DNA of 64,000 nt from Nakamurella flava (lineage in GTDB: Bacteria; Actinomycetota; Actinomycetes; Mycobacteriales; Nakamurellaceae): assembly GCF_005298075.1 (NCBI RefSeq), contig NZ_SZZH01000001.1:1860001-1924000 (forward strand), in the 5' to 3' direction. The notes beneath the pieces were generated by a model, which was not told the origin of the DNA, made no database searches, and saw only the letters and a program-made list of their open reading frames with translations. Positions 49,205-58,048 of this stretch are shown in pieces (within the stretch, counting starts at the first letter, position 1; each line of letters begins with the position of its first letter). A program made the translations under genes and the position numbers.

Positions 49205-49900
49205 ATGGACCCGTCGGACAGCTGGACAAGCGGACGGCCCGAGTTCGCCCGGGTGTCGGCCGCCGAAGCCGTGCTCGCCGACCTCCGGAACGCCATCGAG
49301 AAGGGCGAACTGGCCGTCGGCACCCGCCTGCCGTCCGAGGCCGCCCTGGCCGCCCGGTACGGCGTCAGCCGCTCGGTCGTGCGGGAGGCCCTGCGGTCCT
49401 GCGAGACCCTGGGACTGACCCGCACCCAGACCGGACGCGGCACGTTCGTCATCGCCGACCACGTCGCCACCGACCTGACGGTGGGCGAGTTCTCCAGTCG
49501 CGAGATCGCCGAGGCCCGGCCGCACGTCGAGATCCCGGCCGCCGGGCTCGCCGCACGGCACGGCAGCGAAGCCGTCCGCGCCGAGATCCGCCGGCTGGCC
49601 GACGAGATGAACCGGGTCACCGATCCCCCGCGCTGGGTCAAGCTCGACGGCGAATTCCACGCCGCCATTGCGCGGGCCGGCAACAACCGGCTGATCGCCG
49701 CCTGGCAGGCCACCATGCGCGCCGCACTGCTGCGGCAGTCCGAGACGCTCAACCTGGTCGCCCGCCGCCGGGACGCCGCCAACACCGAGCACGCGGCCAT
49801 CGTCACCGCCATCGAGGCCGGGGACGCCGACCGCGCGGAGGCCGCCATGGCCGAGCACCTGGATCGGGTCCGCGAGGCGTTGGAGCGGCTGCGCGGCTGA
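49205..49900 (+). CDS. GntR-family regulator, FadR subgroup
   Basis: This 231-residue repressor has a winged helix-turn-helix with LPSEAALAARYGVSRSVVRE near residues 41-60 and an all-helical FCD effector domain containing FHAAIARAGNNRLI and a late HAAIVTAIEAGD metal/ligand stretch. It is divergent from the asparagine operon and is its likely regulator, perhaps sensing aspartate, asparagine or fumarate. That link is contextual. Confidence 0.9.
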   Translation: MDPSDSWTSGRPEFARVSAAEAVLADLRNAIEKGELAVGTRLPSEAALAARYGVSRSVVREALRSCETLGLTRTQTGRGTFVIADHVATDLTVGEFSSREIAEARPHVEIPAAGLAARHGSEAVRAEIRRLADEMNRVTDPPRWVKLDGEFHAAIARAGNNRLIAAWQATMRAALLRQSETLNLVARRRDAANTEHAAIVTAIEAGDADRAEAAMAEHLDRVREALERLRG

Positions 49901-49968
49901 GGCGTGGTCACGGTCACACAGCCACCGGATGACGGAATGCCTGACCCCGGTGGACGTTCGACCCGTAC

Positions 49969-51051
49969 ATGACTTCCTTGTTCGATCCGATCACCGTCGG
50001 CGGTCTCACCGTCAAGAACCGCATCTGGCTCTCCCCCATGTGCCAGTACAGCGTGGAAAAGCAGGACGGTGTACCCACCGACTGGCACCTGGTGCACCTG
50101 GGCGCCCGCGCGGTCGGCGGGTTCGGCCTGCTGTTCACCGAGGCCACCGCGGTGCTGCCCGAGGGTCGGATCAGCCCGCAGGACACCGGCCTGTGGAACG
50201 ACGAGCAGGTCGCCGCCTGGCGCCGCATCGTCGACTTCGTCCACGCCCAGGACGCCGCGATCGGCGTGCAGTTGGCCCATGCCGGCCGCAAGTCCTCCAC
50301 CTACACGGCGTGGCTGGGCAGCGGAACCGTGCCGGTCGACCAGGGCGGCTGGACCCCGCAGGGCCCCTCGCCGCTGGCGTTCGGCGACTACGCCCAGCCG
50401 GCCGAGCTGACCGTCGACCAGATCGCGGACGTGGTGACCGGTTTCGCCGACGCCGCCGATCGGGCCGCGGCCGCCGGCTTCGACGCCGTCGAGATCCACG
50501 CCGCCCACGGGTATTTGCTGCACGAGTTCCTGTCCCCGCTGGCCAACCAGCGCACCGACGGCTACGGCGGTTCGTTCGAGAACCGGAGCCGGCTGGTGCT
50601 GGAGGTCGTCGACGCGGTACGGGCCCGCTGGACCGGCCCGGTGGTGGTCCGCATCTCGGCCACCGACTGGGTCGACGGCGGCTGGGACGTCGCCCAGAGC
50701 GTGGAGCTGGGCGAACGGCTGCGGGAGCGTGGCGTCGACCTGATCGACGTCTCCTCCGGTGGCCTGGACCCGGCCCAGCAGATCACCGTGGGTCCCGGCT
50801 ACCAGGTGCCGTTCGCCCGGGACGTCCGGACCAAGGCCGAGATCCCCACCGGGGCGGTGGGTCTGATCACCGAGCCGGCCCAGGCCCAGCAGGTCCTGGA
50901 CGAGGGCTCGGCCGACGTCGTACTACTGGCCCGGGCCGCTCTGCGCGAGCCGAGCTGGCCGGTGCGCGCCGCCTTCGAGCTGGGCCTGCCGGCCACGAAG
51001 GACCCCTTGCCGAAGCAGTACGAGCGGGGCGCCTACCGCCGGGCCCACTGA
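49969..51051 (+). CDS. Old Yellow Enzyme family NADH:flavin oxidoreductase (YqjM-like)
   Basis: The 360-residue FMN enzyme has the thermophilic-like subgroup marks SPMCQYS (Cys that tunes the flavin), LAHAGRKSS, EIHAAHGYLLHEFLSPL with the substrate-binding His pair, and NRSRLVLEVVDAVR. Such enzymes reduce activated C=C bonds of enones and nitro compounds. No NADPH-specific motif is evident. It is a single gene after the GntR regulator and ends just before a convergent two-component operon. Confidence 0.93.
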   Translation: MTSLFDPITVGGLTVKNRIWLSPMCQYSVEKQDGVPTDWHLVHLGARAVGGFGLLFTEATAVLPEGRISPQDTGLWNDEQVAAWRRIVDFVHAQDAAIGVQLAHAGRKSSTYTAWLGSGTVPVDQGGWTPQGPSPLAFGDYAQPAELTVDQIADVVTGFADAADRAAAAGFDAVEIHAAHGYLLHEFLSPLANQRTDGYGGSFENRSRLVLEVVDAVRARWTGPVVVRISATDWVDGGWDVAQSVELGERLRERGVDLIDVSSGGLDPAQQITVGPGYQVPFARDVRTKAEIPTGAVGLITEPAQAQQVLDEGSADVVLLARAALREPSWPVRAAFELGLPATKDPLPKQYERGAYRRAH

Positions 51052-51058
51052 GGCGTGG

Positions 51059-51673
51059 TCACAGCCAGCCGTTCTCGTCGGCCACCCGGACCGCCTCGGC
51101 CCGGGTGTGGGCCGAGGTCTTGCCGATCGCGGCCGAGAGATGGTTGCGGACGGTGCCTTCGGACAGGAACAGCCGCTGCGCGATGTCGCTGACCGGGGCG
51201 CCGTCCCGGGCGGCCAGCAGCACGTCCCGTTCCCGACCGGAGAGCGGTGACGCGCCGACGGTCATCGACTCGGCCGCCAGCTCCGGGTCGATGACCCGCA
51301 GGCCCGAGTGCACCCGGCGGACCGCGTCGGCCAGCAGATCGGGGCTGGCGTCCTTGACCAGCAGTCCGGACGCCCCGGCCTCCAGCGCCCGACGCAGGTA
51401 GCCGGGCCGGCCGAACGTCGTCACGATCAGCACCCGGCAGGTCGGCACCTGAGCACGGATGGCCGCGGTGGCACTGAGACCGTCCAGGCCGGGCATCTGC
51501 ACGTCCAGCAGGGCGACGTCGGGCTGCAGCTCGACCGCGAAGGCCACCGCGTCGTCGCCGGTGCCGACCGAGGCGACCACCTGCAGATCGGGTTCGAGTT
51601 CCAGCAGCGCCGCCAGGGCGCCGCGGATGAGCGCCTGGTCGTCGGCCAGCAGCACCCGGATCGGCGTGCTCAC
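51059..51673 (-). CDS. NarL/LuxR-type response regulator
   Basis: The 204-residue regulator has a receiver domain with acidic pocket LLADDQALI, phospho-acceptor Asp in VALLDVQMPG and Lys in LLVKDASPD, followed by a LuxR-type HTH (LSGRERDVLLAA, ISDIAQRLFLSEGTVRNHLS where read as VSDIAQ in the protein). It overlaps the kinase stop by four bases and ends the exporter operon, so it probably controls that operon in response to a membrane stress or drug. Confidence 0.95.
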   Translation of the reverse strand: MSTPIRVLLADDQALIRGALAALLELEPDLQVVASVGTGDDAVAFAVELQPDVALLDVQMPGLDGLSATAAIRAQVPTCRVLIVTTFGRPGYLRRALEAGASGLLVKDASPDLLADAVRRVHSGLRVIDPELAAESMTVGASPLSGRERDVLLAARDGAPVSDIAQRLFLSEGTVRNHLSAAIGKTSAHTRAEAVRVADENGWL

Positions 51674-52794
51674 CGGGCCGCCGCCAGCTCGGCGCGGACC
51701 ACGGTGCCGCGGGGTTCACGGCGGGCCACCGTGAGCCGTCCACCCGCTTCGGTCAGCCGGCCGTCCAACCCGGCCAGTCCCGATCCCGTCGCGCTCCGTT
51801 CGTCCAGACCCCGCCCGTCGTCGGCGATCTCAACCCAGTTGGGGCCCAGATCGATCCGGCACGCGGACGCCTGGGCGTGGCGCACGACGTTGGTCACCGC
51901 CTCGCGCACCACGAAGCCGAACAACTCCCGGCCGTCGGCCCGGACGTTGTCCACCGCGGACGGGAGGTCGGCGGCGACCCCGGCCGAGTCCAGGACCGCC
52001 CGGGCGACGGCCAGTTCGCCGGCCAGGGTCACCGCGCGGACGCCCTGGGCGGTGGCCCGCACGTCCTTGATCGCGCTGCGGGCCAGGTCCTCGATCTCGG
52101 TCAGTTCGGCCGTGGCCCGTTCCGGGGCGATGGGCACCAGCTTGCGGGCCAGCCCGGCTTTGACGCTGATCGCGGTGAGCGAGTGGCCGAGGATGTCGTG
52201 CAGGTCGCGGCCGATGCGTTCGCGCTCGGCGGCCACCGCGGTGCGGGCCAGCTGCTCCCGCGTGGCGTACAGCTCGCGGGTCAGCCGGATGTTGCCGGCG
52301 AACCCCATCATCCACAGGGTGACCGCGATCTGGACCCCGGCGAGCTCCCAGCTCGCGCCGTCCGGCGACGACCACGAGGTGCCGACGATGACCGCCGCGA
52401 CCGCGAAAGCCACCGTCAGCGACCACTTCCGGGGCAGCAGCAGTCCCCCGGCGACCGACGGGAAGATCAGCATCGACGCGGCGCCGGGGCCGATGACGAG
52501 CATCTGCACCCCGAACAGCAGGGCGGTCACCGCGACGTATCCGGCGGCCGTGCGGGTCGGCAGGCCGTCGTGCACCAGGCCGGCCGGACCGATGGCGTAC
52601 CAGACCATCGCGACCACCATCAGAACGGTGGCGACGACCTTGGTCGACACCGGGGCCACCGCCTGCCAGACCCCGGTGAGGTAGAAGACCGGGAAGACCA
52701 GGGCGACCAGGGACCCGAAGACCCACTCCCTGGACCCGGGGGTCCAGCGCCATCCCGTGCGTTCGAGCAGCGCGGTCGTCCTGGCCTGCGTCAT
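51670..52794 (-). CDS. Sensor histidine kinase (HisKA_3/HPK7 type)
   Basis: This 374-residue kinase has six or so N-terminal membrane helices with very short loops (an intramembrane sensor), then the phospho-acceptor box RIGRDLHDILGHSLTAI and an HATPase domain with VREAVTNVVRHAQAS and IADDGRGL. The ATG at 52794 has GGGGAG upstream. The domain order and the neighbouring ABC-2 exporter resemble DesK-like and drug-sensing pairs of Gram-positive bacteria. Confidence 0.93.
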   Translation of the reverse strand: MTQARTTALLERTGWRWTPGSREWVFGSLVALVFPVFYLTGVWQAVAPVSTKVVATVLMVVAMVWYAIGPAGLVHDGLPTRTAAGYVAVTALLFGVQMLVIGPGAASMLIFPSVAGGLLLPRKWSLTVAFAVAAVIVGTSWSSPDGASWELAGVQIAVTLWMMGFAGNIRLTRELYATREQLARTAVAAERERIGRDLHDILGHSLTAISVKAGLARKLVPIAPERATAELTEIEDLARSAIKDVRATAQGVRAVTLAGELAVARAVLDSAGVAADLPSAVDNVRADGRELFGFVVREAVTNVVRHAQASACRIDLGPNWVEIADDGRGLDERSATGSGLAGLDGRLTEAGGRLTVARREPRGTVVRAELAAAR

Positions 52795-52814
52795 GGTCGG
52801 ATTCTCCCCTGTCC

Positions 52815-53609
52815 TCAGGACCGCTTGCCGCTGCGCCGATAGGCGGCCACGCCGATCGCCCCGAGCCCCACGGTCCAGGCGGCCAGCACGCCGATGCCCT
52901 GCAGCGGGACCCCGCCGCCGGCCAGCACGGTGCGGCCGATGTCGGCGACCCAGTAGGCCGGGGTGTACTCGGCCAGCTGCTGGAACGTGGCCGAGAACTG
53001 GGTGACCGGCACCCACAGGCCACCGAGGATGGACAACCCCAGGTAGAAGATCATCGTCACCGGCTGCACGGTGTCGGGCTTGACCATCGAGCCGATGGCC
53101 AGACCGATGACGGCGAACGGGATGGTGCACAGCCACAGGGCCAGCCCGGTCAGCAGCCAGGTCGTCGCCGACAGCTGGACGTGCCCGATGGTCGCGCCGA
53201 GCAGGAACACCAGCACGATGGGCGGGATCGCGACCAGCAGGGCCACCGCGCACTTGCCGACGAGGTAGCCGGGGCCGGGCAACGCCGACAGCCGCAGCTG
53301 GCGGTTCCAGCCGGCCTGCCGTTCCAGGGCGACCCGGGCGCCGGAGTTGAGGCTGCCGCCGATCGCGCCGTAACAGGCCATCGACACCATCAGGTAGGCC
53401 CCGGCGGTGAGCGTCGAACCGTCCCCCGCGTCCTGGGTGCCGTAAAGGCTGTTGAACAGCAGGTACATCGCCACCGGCAGGATCGCGGTGAAGACCAGGA
53501 AGGCGGGGTTGCGGACGGCTCCCCAGGCGGACAGGGCACTGAACCGCAGTGTCATGGCGACGGGTCCGCGGGCGGCGGTGGCGCTTTCGCGGTGCACGGT
53601 GGTGGTCAT
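52815..53609 (-). CDS. ABC-2 type exporter permease
   Basis: This 264-residue membrane protein has six predicted helices, with the ABC-2 loop RVALERQAGWNRQLRLSALP after the second and MIFYLGLSILGGLWVPVTQF near the fifth. It forms the channel for the ATPase encoded just upstream, whose stop overlaps its ATG by four bases. Similar pairs export antibiotics or lipids. Confidence 0.92.
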   Translation of the reverse strand: MTTTVHRESATAARGPVAMTLRFSALSAWGAVRNPAFLVFTAILPVAMYLLFNSLYGTQDAGDGSTLTAGAYLMVSMACYGAIGGSLNSGARVALERQAGWNRQLRLSALPGPGYLVGKCAVALLVAIPPIVLVFLLGATIGHVQLSATTWLLTGLALWLCTIPFAVIGLAIGSMVKPDTVQPVTMIFYLGLSILGGLWVPVTQFSATFQQLAEYTPAYWVADIGRTVLAGGGVPLQGIGVLAAWTVGLGAIGVAAYRRSGKRS

Positions 53610-54541
53610 CGCTGTTCTCCGATCAGGGTGAGGAACGCGGCCTCGAGAGTGGGCTGGACGACCTCGATGTCGTGGGCGTCGGGGTGGCGGGACAGCAGGG
53701 CGCGCAGGGTGTCGTCGGAGCTGGCGGTGCGGACCGACAGGCGGCCGCCGACCGGCTCGACCGCGGTGGCCCCGGGCAGATCCGCCAGGCTCTGCGGGTC
53801 GGCCCCGGGGACGACCGCCGAGACCGTCCGGCCGACCGTCCCGGCCTTGAGCTGGGCGCCGGTCCCGTCGGCGACCACGGCCCCGTCGGAGACGACGACG
53901 ATGCGGTCGGCGAAGTCGTCGGCCTCCGGCAGGTAGTGGGTGGCGAACAGGACCGTGCGCCCCTGGGCGGCGAAAGACCGCATGGCCGCCCAGAACTCGC
54001 GGCGCACCTCGACATCCATGCCGACGGTCGGCTCGTCGAGGACGATGAGGTCCGGGTCGGGAACGAGGGCCAGGGCGAACCGGACCCGCTGGGCCTGACC
54101 ACCGGACAGGTTCTGGGTCTTGCGCTTGGCCAGATCGGCGATGCCCGCCCGCTCCAGCACCTCGCCGATCGGCAGCGGGTGCGGCTGCAGGCCGGCGAAC
54201 AGCAGGACCAACTCGCGGACGGTGAGATCGGGCAGCAGCGCGCCGGCCTGCAGCATGGCCCCGACCCGGCCGGCCGACACCGCCTGCTGCGGCGCCGCCC
54301 CGAACAGCCGGGCGGTGCCGCTGTCCGGGGTGGTCAGCCCGAGCAGCATGTCGATGGTGGTCGACTTGCCGGCGCCATTGCGGCCGAGCAGGGCGACGAC
54401 CTCGCCGGGAGCGATGTGCAGGCTCAGGTCACGGACGGCGCGGACGGTGCCGAACGACTTGCTGACGCCGGTCAGGCGGACGGCGGCCCCGTCCGGCGCG
54501 GCCAGGGAATCAGAGCCCTGGATCGGTGCGGTGGAAGTCAT
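53606..54541 (-). CDS. ABC exporter ATPase (DrrA/CcmA-like)
   Basis: The 311-residue ATPase has Walker A LGRNGAGKST, signature NLSGGQAQRVRFALAL, Walker B LIVLDEPTVGMDVEVR and the H-loop FATHYLPEADDFAD, followed by a short C-terminal domain. It is first in a four-gene operon: ATPase, permease, histidine kinase, response regulator. This arrangement indicates a self-regulated efflux system. Confidence 0.94.
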   Translation of the reverse strand: MTSTAPIQGSDSLAAPDGAAVRLTGVSKSFGTVRAVRDLSLHIAPGEVVALLGRNGAGKSTTIDMLLGLTTPDSGTARLFGAAPQQAVSAGRVGAMLQAGALLPDLTVRELVLLFAGLQPHPLPIGEVLERAGIADLAKRKTQNLSGGQAQRVRFALALVPDPDLIVLDEPTVGMDVEVRREFWAAMRSFAAQGRTVLFATHYLPEADDFADRIVVVSDGAVVADGTGAQLKAGTVGRTVSAVVPGADPQSLADLPGATAVEPVGGRLSVRTASSDDTLRALLSRHPDAHDIEVVQPTLEAAFLTLIGEQR

Positions 54542-54609
54542 GCGATGAGCTTCGGCCGAACGGCGGGCCCGTGCCTCGGCCGACTGTCATCGACCGACCA
54601 TGACATCCG

Positions 54610-55425
54610 TCAGGGGTGGTCGGGCACCTCCACCACCTCGACCGCCCGGGCGTGCTCACACAACGCGGCCAGGTGCTCGGGCGGGGTGCGGGAATCGGTG
54701 AAGACGACGTCGAAGTCGGCCACCGCGCCGAGTTTGTGCAGGGCGATGCGGCCGAACTTGGTGTGGTCGAGCAGCAGGTAGCGCTTGCTGGCGATGCGCA
54801 GCATGGCCTGCTTGAGCGAGACCACCCGAGGTTCCTGATGGAACACGTAGGGCCCCGAGATGGCCGACGTGGACAGGAATGTGGCATCGACCCGGATCGA
54901 GGCGATGGCGTCCTCACACATCAGCCCGACGAACGCGTCGTGCTGCGGGTCGTAGTCACCGCCCAGGGCCATCAGCCCGACGTTGTCCAGGGTCACCAGT
55001 TCCTTCATCGCGGCCAGGAAGTTGGTGGCGATGCGCAGCGGCGCGACATCCCGCAGGTGCGGCACCATCTGCAGCACGGTGGTCGAGTCGTCGAGCACGA
55101 TGGCCATGCCCGGTTCCACCAGTTCGGCCGCCCGGGCCGCGACCGCCTGCTTCTCCGCCAGTGCGGCGTTGTGCCGGTAGTTGACGCTGGCCTCGAATAC
55201 CCCGGACGGCTGGGCGGTGGCTCCGCCGCGGGACTTGCGCAACACCCCGCGACGCTCGAGCTCGTCGAGGTCGCGGTGGATGGTCATGACGCTCACCGCG
55301 AACTGCTCGGCCAAATCGGCGGCCTTGACGCTGCCGTGGTCGACCACCAGGCGCTCGATCTCGGCCTGCCGCTGGGTGCGGTCCAGGGGGCGGCTGGTGG
55401 TCACCGCCTGATTGTCGTCCCTCAC
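54610..55425 (-). CDS. DeoR-family sugar regulator
   Basis: This 271-residue repressor has an N-terminal HTH (VKAADLAEQFAVSVMTIHRDL without the last residue as core) followed by a DeoRC sensor domain of the ribose-phosphate-isomerase-like fold, with IVLDDSTTVLQMVPHL and LLLDHTKFGRIALHKL. The GTG start follows GGAAG. It diverges from the isomerase and kinase genes across two inverted repeats that overlap their promoter, and should respond to a sugar phosphate intermediate. Confidence 0.93.
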   Translation of the reverse strand: MRDDNQAVTTSRPLDRTQRQAEIERLVVDHGSVKAADLAEQFAVSVMTIHRDLDELERRGVLRKSRGGATAQPSGVFEASVNYRHNAALAEKQAVAARAAELVEPGMAIVLDDSTTVLQMVPHLRDVAPLRIATNFLAAMKELVTLDNVGLMALGGDYDPQHDAFVGLMCEDAIASIRVDATFLSTSAISGPYVFHQEPRVVSLKQAMLRIASKRYLLLDHTKFGRIALHKLGAVADFDVVFTDSRTPPEHLAALCEHARAVEVVEVPDHP

Positions 55426-55489
55426 CGGTCGCTTCCGTCCCTTTCTGGTCGCCTTCGGGTTGTCTAAAAGTCCACCGACATATCGCTCC

Positions 55490-55506
55490 TAACATCTTGC
55501 CTGTTA
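55490..55506. promoter_or_regulatory. Candidate DeoR operator TAACA-N7-TGTTA
   Basis: TAACA (55490-55494) and TGTTA (55502-55506) form a perfect inverted repeat that covers the -35 region of the predicted isomerase promoter. Confidence 0.55.
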
Positions 55507-55525
55507 ACTTCACGCCCGATACTGT
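55497..55525 (+). promoter_or_regulatory. Predicted promoter of the isomerase-kinase genes
   Basis: TTGCCT (55497-55502) and TACTGT (55520-55525) are 17 bp apart, about 50 bp before the isomerase ATG. Confidence 0.6.
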
Positions 55526-55536
55526 GTTCTTAACAC
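55524..55536. promoter_or_regulatory. Second candidate DeoR operator GTGTT-CTT-AACAC
   Basis: This perfect 5-bp inverted repeat covers the expected transcription start and contains the same TGTT/AACA halves as the site at 55490, so a bound repressor would block the promoter. Confidence 0.55.
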
Positions 55537-55576
55537 CGAGGAGTACTTCTCGGGACATCGACCAGAGGAGATCGAC

Positions 55577-56056
55577 ATGGCTGACCAGCTTCGTATCGTC
55601 ATCGGTAGCGACGACGCCGGGACGGCCTACCGCGAGACCCTGAAGAAGGACCTGCTGGCCGACCCGCGGGTGTCCGAGGTCGTCGACGTCGTCACGGACG
55701 GCCCGTTCGAGGACTCCACCGCGTACCCGCATGTGGCCGTCGGCGCCGCCCGTCGGGTCGCCGAGGGTAAGTCCGACCGGGCCCTGCTGATCTGCGGCAC
55801 CGGCCTCGGCGTCGCCATCAGCGCCAACAAGGTCCCCGGCATCCGCGCCGTGACCGCGCACGACAGCTTCTCCGTCGAGCGGTCCGTGCTGTCCAACGAC
55901 GCCCAGGTGCTGTGCCTCGGCCAGCGGGTCATCGGCCAGGAGCTGGCCCGCCGCCTGGTCAGCGAGTGGCTCGACTACCGCTTTGACCCGACCTCGGCCT
56001 CCGCCGACAAGGTCGCCGCGATCTGCAGCTACGAGCCCGAGCTGTCCGCCGTCTGA
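55577..56056 (+). CDS. RpiB/LacAB-family sugar-phosphate isomerase (DerI/EryI-like candidate)
   Basis: This 159-residue isomerase shows [20 protein letters not shown] at the start, the nucleophile-bearing [19 protein letters not shown] and [17 protein letters not shown]. RpiB proteins interconvert ribose and ribulose 5-phosphates. A subgroup isomerises erythrulose phosphate in mycobacterial and rhizobial tetritol use. Pairing with a DhaK-type kinase and a DeoR regulator favours the tetrulose role, which is inference. AGAGGAG precedes the ATG. Confidence 0.88.
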   Translation: MADQLRIVIGSDDAGTAYRETLKKDLLADPRVSEVVDVVTDGPFEDSTAYPHVAVGAARRVAEGKSDRALLICGTGLGVAISANKVPGIRAVTAHDSFSVERSVLSNDAQVLCLGQRVIGQELARRLVSEWLDYRFDPTSASADKVAAICSYEPELSAV

Positions 56057-56080
56057 GTGACCGTCCCCTCGCACTGAACC

Positions 56081-56122
56081 AACGCGTCCGTCGCCCTCCC
56101 GCGACGGACGCGTTCGGCTTTT
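56081..56122 (+). terminator. Strong intrinsic terminator between isomerase and kinase genes
   Basis: A perfect 14-bp stem (56081-56094 with 56101-56114), a six-base loop and a trailing CGGCTTTT form the only classic rho-independent terminator seen here. It must be partly read through, or the kinase must have its own promoter. Confidence 0.88.
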
Positions 56123-56178
56123 GCCCTGCCCGACCGATCACCCCAGTCGCACCACCCATCTCACCGAGGAGAACCGCA

Positions 56179-57894
56179 GTGACGCGTCTGTTCAACGAGC
56201 CCGACGACTTCCTCGACGAACTCACCGAGGGCCTCATCGCCGCATCCGGACGCTGGGTCCGCGGCGTGCCCGGTGGTGTCGTCCGCTCGACCAGGTCCCC
56301 CGAGCCGCAGGTCGCGGTCGTCGTCGGTGGCGGGTCCGGGCACTACCCGGCGTTCGCCGGCCTGGTCGGCCCCGGCCTGGCCCACGGCGCGGCCATGGGC
56401 AACCTCTTCGCCTCCCCCTCCACCCAGCGCGCCCACTCGGTGGCCAAGGCCGCGAATGAGGGCCGCGGCGTGCTGTTCACCTTCGGCAACTACGCCGGTG
56501 ACGTGCTGAACTTCGCCGCCGCCGAGGAGCAGCTGCGGGCCGAGGGCATCGACTGCCGCACCGTTCTCGTCACCGACGACATCTGGAGCGCACCGGTCGA
56601 CGAAATCTCCAAGCGCCGCGGCATCGCCGGCGACCTCACCGTCTTCAAGATCGCTGGTGCGGCCGCCGAGGAAGGTGCCGACCTCGACGAGGTCGAGCGC
56701 ATCGCCCGGCACGCCAACGACCGCACCCGCTCCTTCGGCGTCGCCTTCGACGGTTGCACGCTGCCCGGCAAGTCCGAGCCGCTGTTCACCGTGCCGGCCG
56801 GCCGGATGGCCGTCGGCCTGGGCATCCACGGCGAACCCGGCATCGACGAGACCGCTGTGCCCACCGCGGCCGCACTGGCCGAGCTGTTCGTCTCCCGGCT
56901 GCTCGAGGAGGTGCCCGCCGGGGTCGAGAAGCAGGGCGCCCGCGTCGTACCGATCCTCAACGGCCTCGGCTCGGTGAAGTACGAGGAGCTGTTCGTCGTC
57001 TACCGGACGGTCGACAAGCTGCTCAAGGAAGCCGGTCTCGTGGTCGTCGACCCCGAGGTCGGGGAGTTCTGCACCAGCTTCGACATGGCCGGCTGCTCGC
57101 TCACCCTGCTGTGGCTGGACGAGGACCTGGAGCGGCTCTGGACGGCCCCGGCCGACACCCCGGCGTTCCGTCGTGGTTCCGTCACCGCCCGCGAACAGGT
57201 GTCGGTCAGCGAGACCGAGGCCGCCGCGGAGAAGACTTACGGGCAGGCCAGCGCCGAGTCCCAGGAGAGCGCCGGCCGCATCGCGGCGCTGCTCGGCTCC
57301 GCGGCCGGATCGATCGACTCCGCCGCCGACGAACTGGGCCGGCTGGACGCGGTGGCCGGCGACGGCGACCACGGCATCGGCATGCAGCGCGGCATCAAGG
57401 CCGGTGCGGCCGCGGCCCGTTCGGCCGCCGAGGCGGGTGCCGGTGCGGGCAGCGTGCTGATCGAGGCCGGCGACGCCTGGTCCGACCAGGGCGGCGGCAC
57501 GTCCGGCGTGATCTGGGGCCGGATGCTGCAGGCGTTCGGCAAGTCCCTGGGCGACGAGAAGCCCGTCGACGCGGCTGCTGTCGTCGCCGCGGCGAGCGAG
57601 GCCCGCGACGTCGTGATGGGCTTCGGCAAGGCCACCGTCGGCGACAAGACGATGATCGACGCGGTCGTCCCGTTCGTCGACACCCTGGCCGCCGACGTGC
57701 AGTCCGGGCTGTCGCTGTCCGAGGCCTGGGGCCACGCCGCCCAGGTCGCCGACCAGGCTGCGAGGGACACCGCCCAGCTGGTGGCCAAGCTCGGCCGGGC
57801 CCGCTCGCACGGCGAGAGGAGCGTCGGCACGCCCGATCCCGGTGCCGTGTCCTTCGCGCTGATCGCCACCACCGTGGCCGGCGAGCTCAGCTGA
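56179..57894 (+). CDS. DhaK-DhaL fused dihydroxyacetone/erythrulose kinase
   Basis: This 571-residue ATP-dependent kinase has a DhaK half with GGGSGHYPAFAGLVGPG (50-66) and GLGIHGEPGIDE, whose His217 forms the hemiaminal with the keto-sugar. The DhaL half has GDGDHGIGMQRGI (about 394-406) and SDQGGGTSGVIWG, with the Asp residues that bind Mg-ATP. Close relatives phosphorylate dihydroxyacetone or L-erythrulose. The GTG start follows GAGGAG. It lies 64 bp after a terminator, downstream of the isomerase. Confidence 0.93.
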   Translation: MTRLFNEPDDFLDELTEGLIAASGRWVRGVPGGVVRSTRSPEPQVAVVVGGGSGHYPAFAGLVGPGLAHGAAMGNLFASPSTQRAHSVAKAANEGRGVLFTFGNYAGDVLNFAAAEEQLRAEGIDCRTVLVTDDIWSAPVDEISKRRGIAGDLTVFKIAGAAAEEGADLDEVERIARHANDRTRSFGVAFDGCTLPGKSEPLFTVPAGRMAVGLGIHGEPGIDETAVPTAAALAELFVSRLLEEVPAGVEKQGARVVPILNGLGSVKYEELFVVYRTVDKLLKEAGLVVVDPEVGEFCTSFDMAGCSLTLLWLDEDLERLWTAPADTPAFRRGSVTAREQVSVSETEAAAEKTYGQASAESQESAGRIAALLGSAAGSIDSAADELGRLDAVAGDGDHGIGMQRGIKAGAAAARSAAEAGAGAGSVLIEAGDAWSDQGGGTSGVIWGRMLQAFGKSLGDEKPVDAAAVVAAASEARDVVMGFGKATVGDKTMIDAVVPFVDTLAADVQSGLSLSEAWGHAAQVADQAARDTAQLVAKLGRARSHGERSVGTPDPGAVSFALIATTVAGELS

Positions 57895-57921
57895 CCTGAG
57901 CCGCTGGCGCCATCGACCGGA

Positions 57922-57963
57922 CGCAGATGTACGGAATCCCCCCGAAGGTTCCGTACGTCTGCG
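57922..57963 (+). terminator. Hairpin after dhaK, duplicated at 59023
   Basis: Arms 57922-57936 and 57949-57963 pair over 15 bp with one mismatch. The core GCAGATGTACGG also forms the stem after the dhaK remnant. Confidence 0.7.
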
Positions 57964-57996
57964 TTCTTCGTCGAACGCCCATTCCTCTGCACCTGC

Positions 57997-58048
57997 CCAT
58001 GGTTCTTCCTTGTCGTCATCCTTTCCACCACGGATACTGGAACCATGG
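57997..58048. promoter_or_regulatory. Candidate VapB operator: CCATGGTTC inverted repeat with GATACT box
   Basis: CCATGGTTC (57997-58005) pairs perfectly with GAACCATGG (58040-58048), which includes the vapB start codon. GATACT (58033-58038) lies six bases before the ATG, so antitoxin binding could block a leaderless promoter. Confidence 0.4.

Noticed and set aside
55235-55244. Third copy of TTGCGCAACA
   Set aside because: It lies inside the DeoR coding sequence, not in a control region, and is probably chance.
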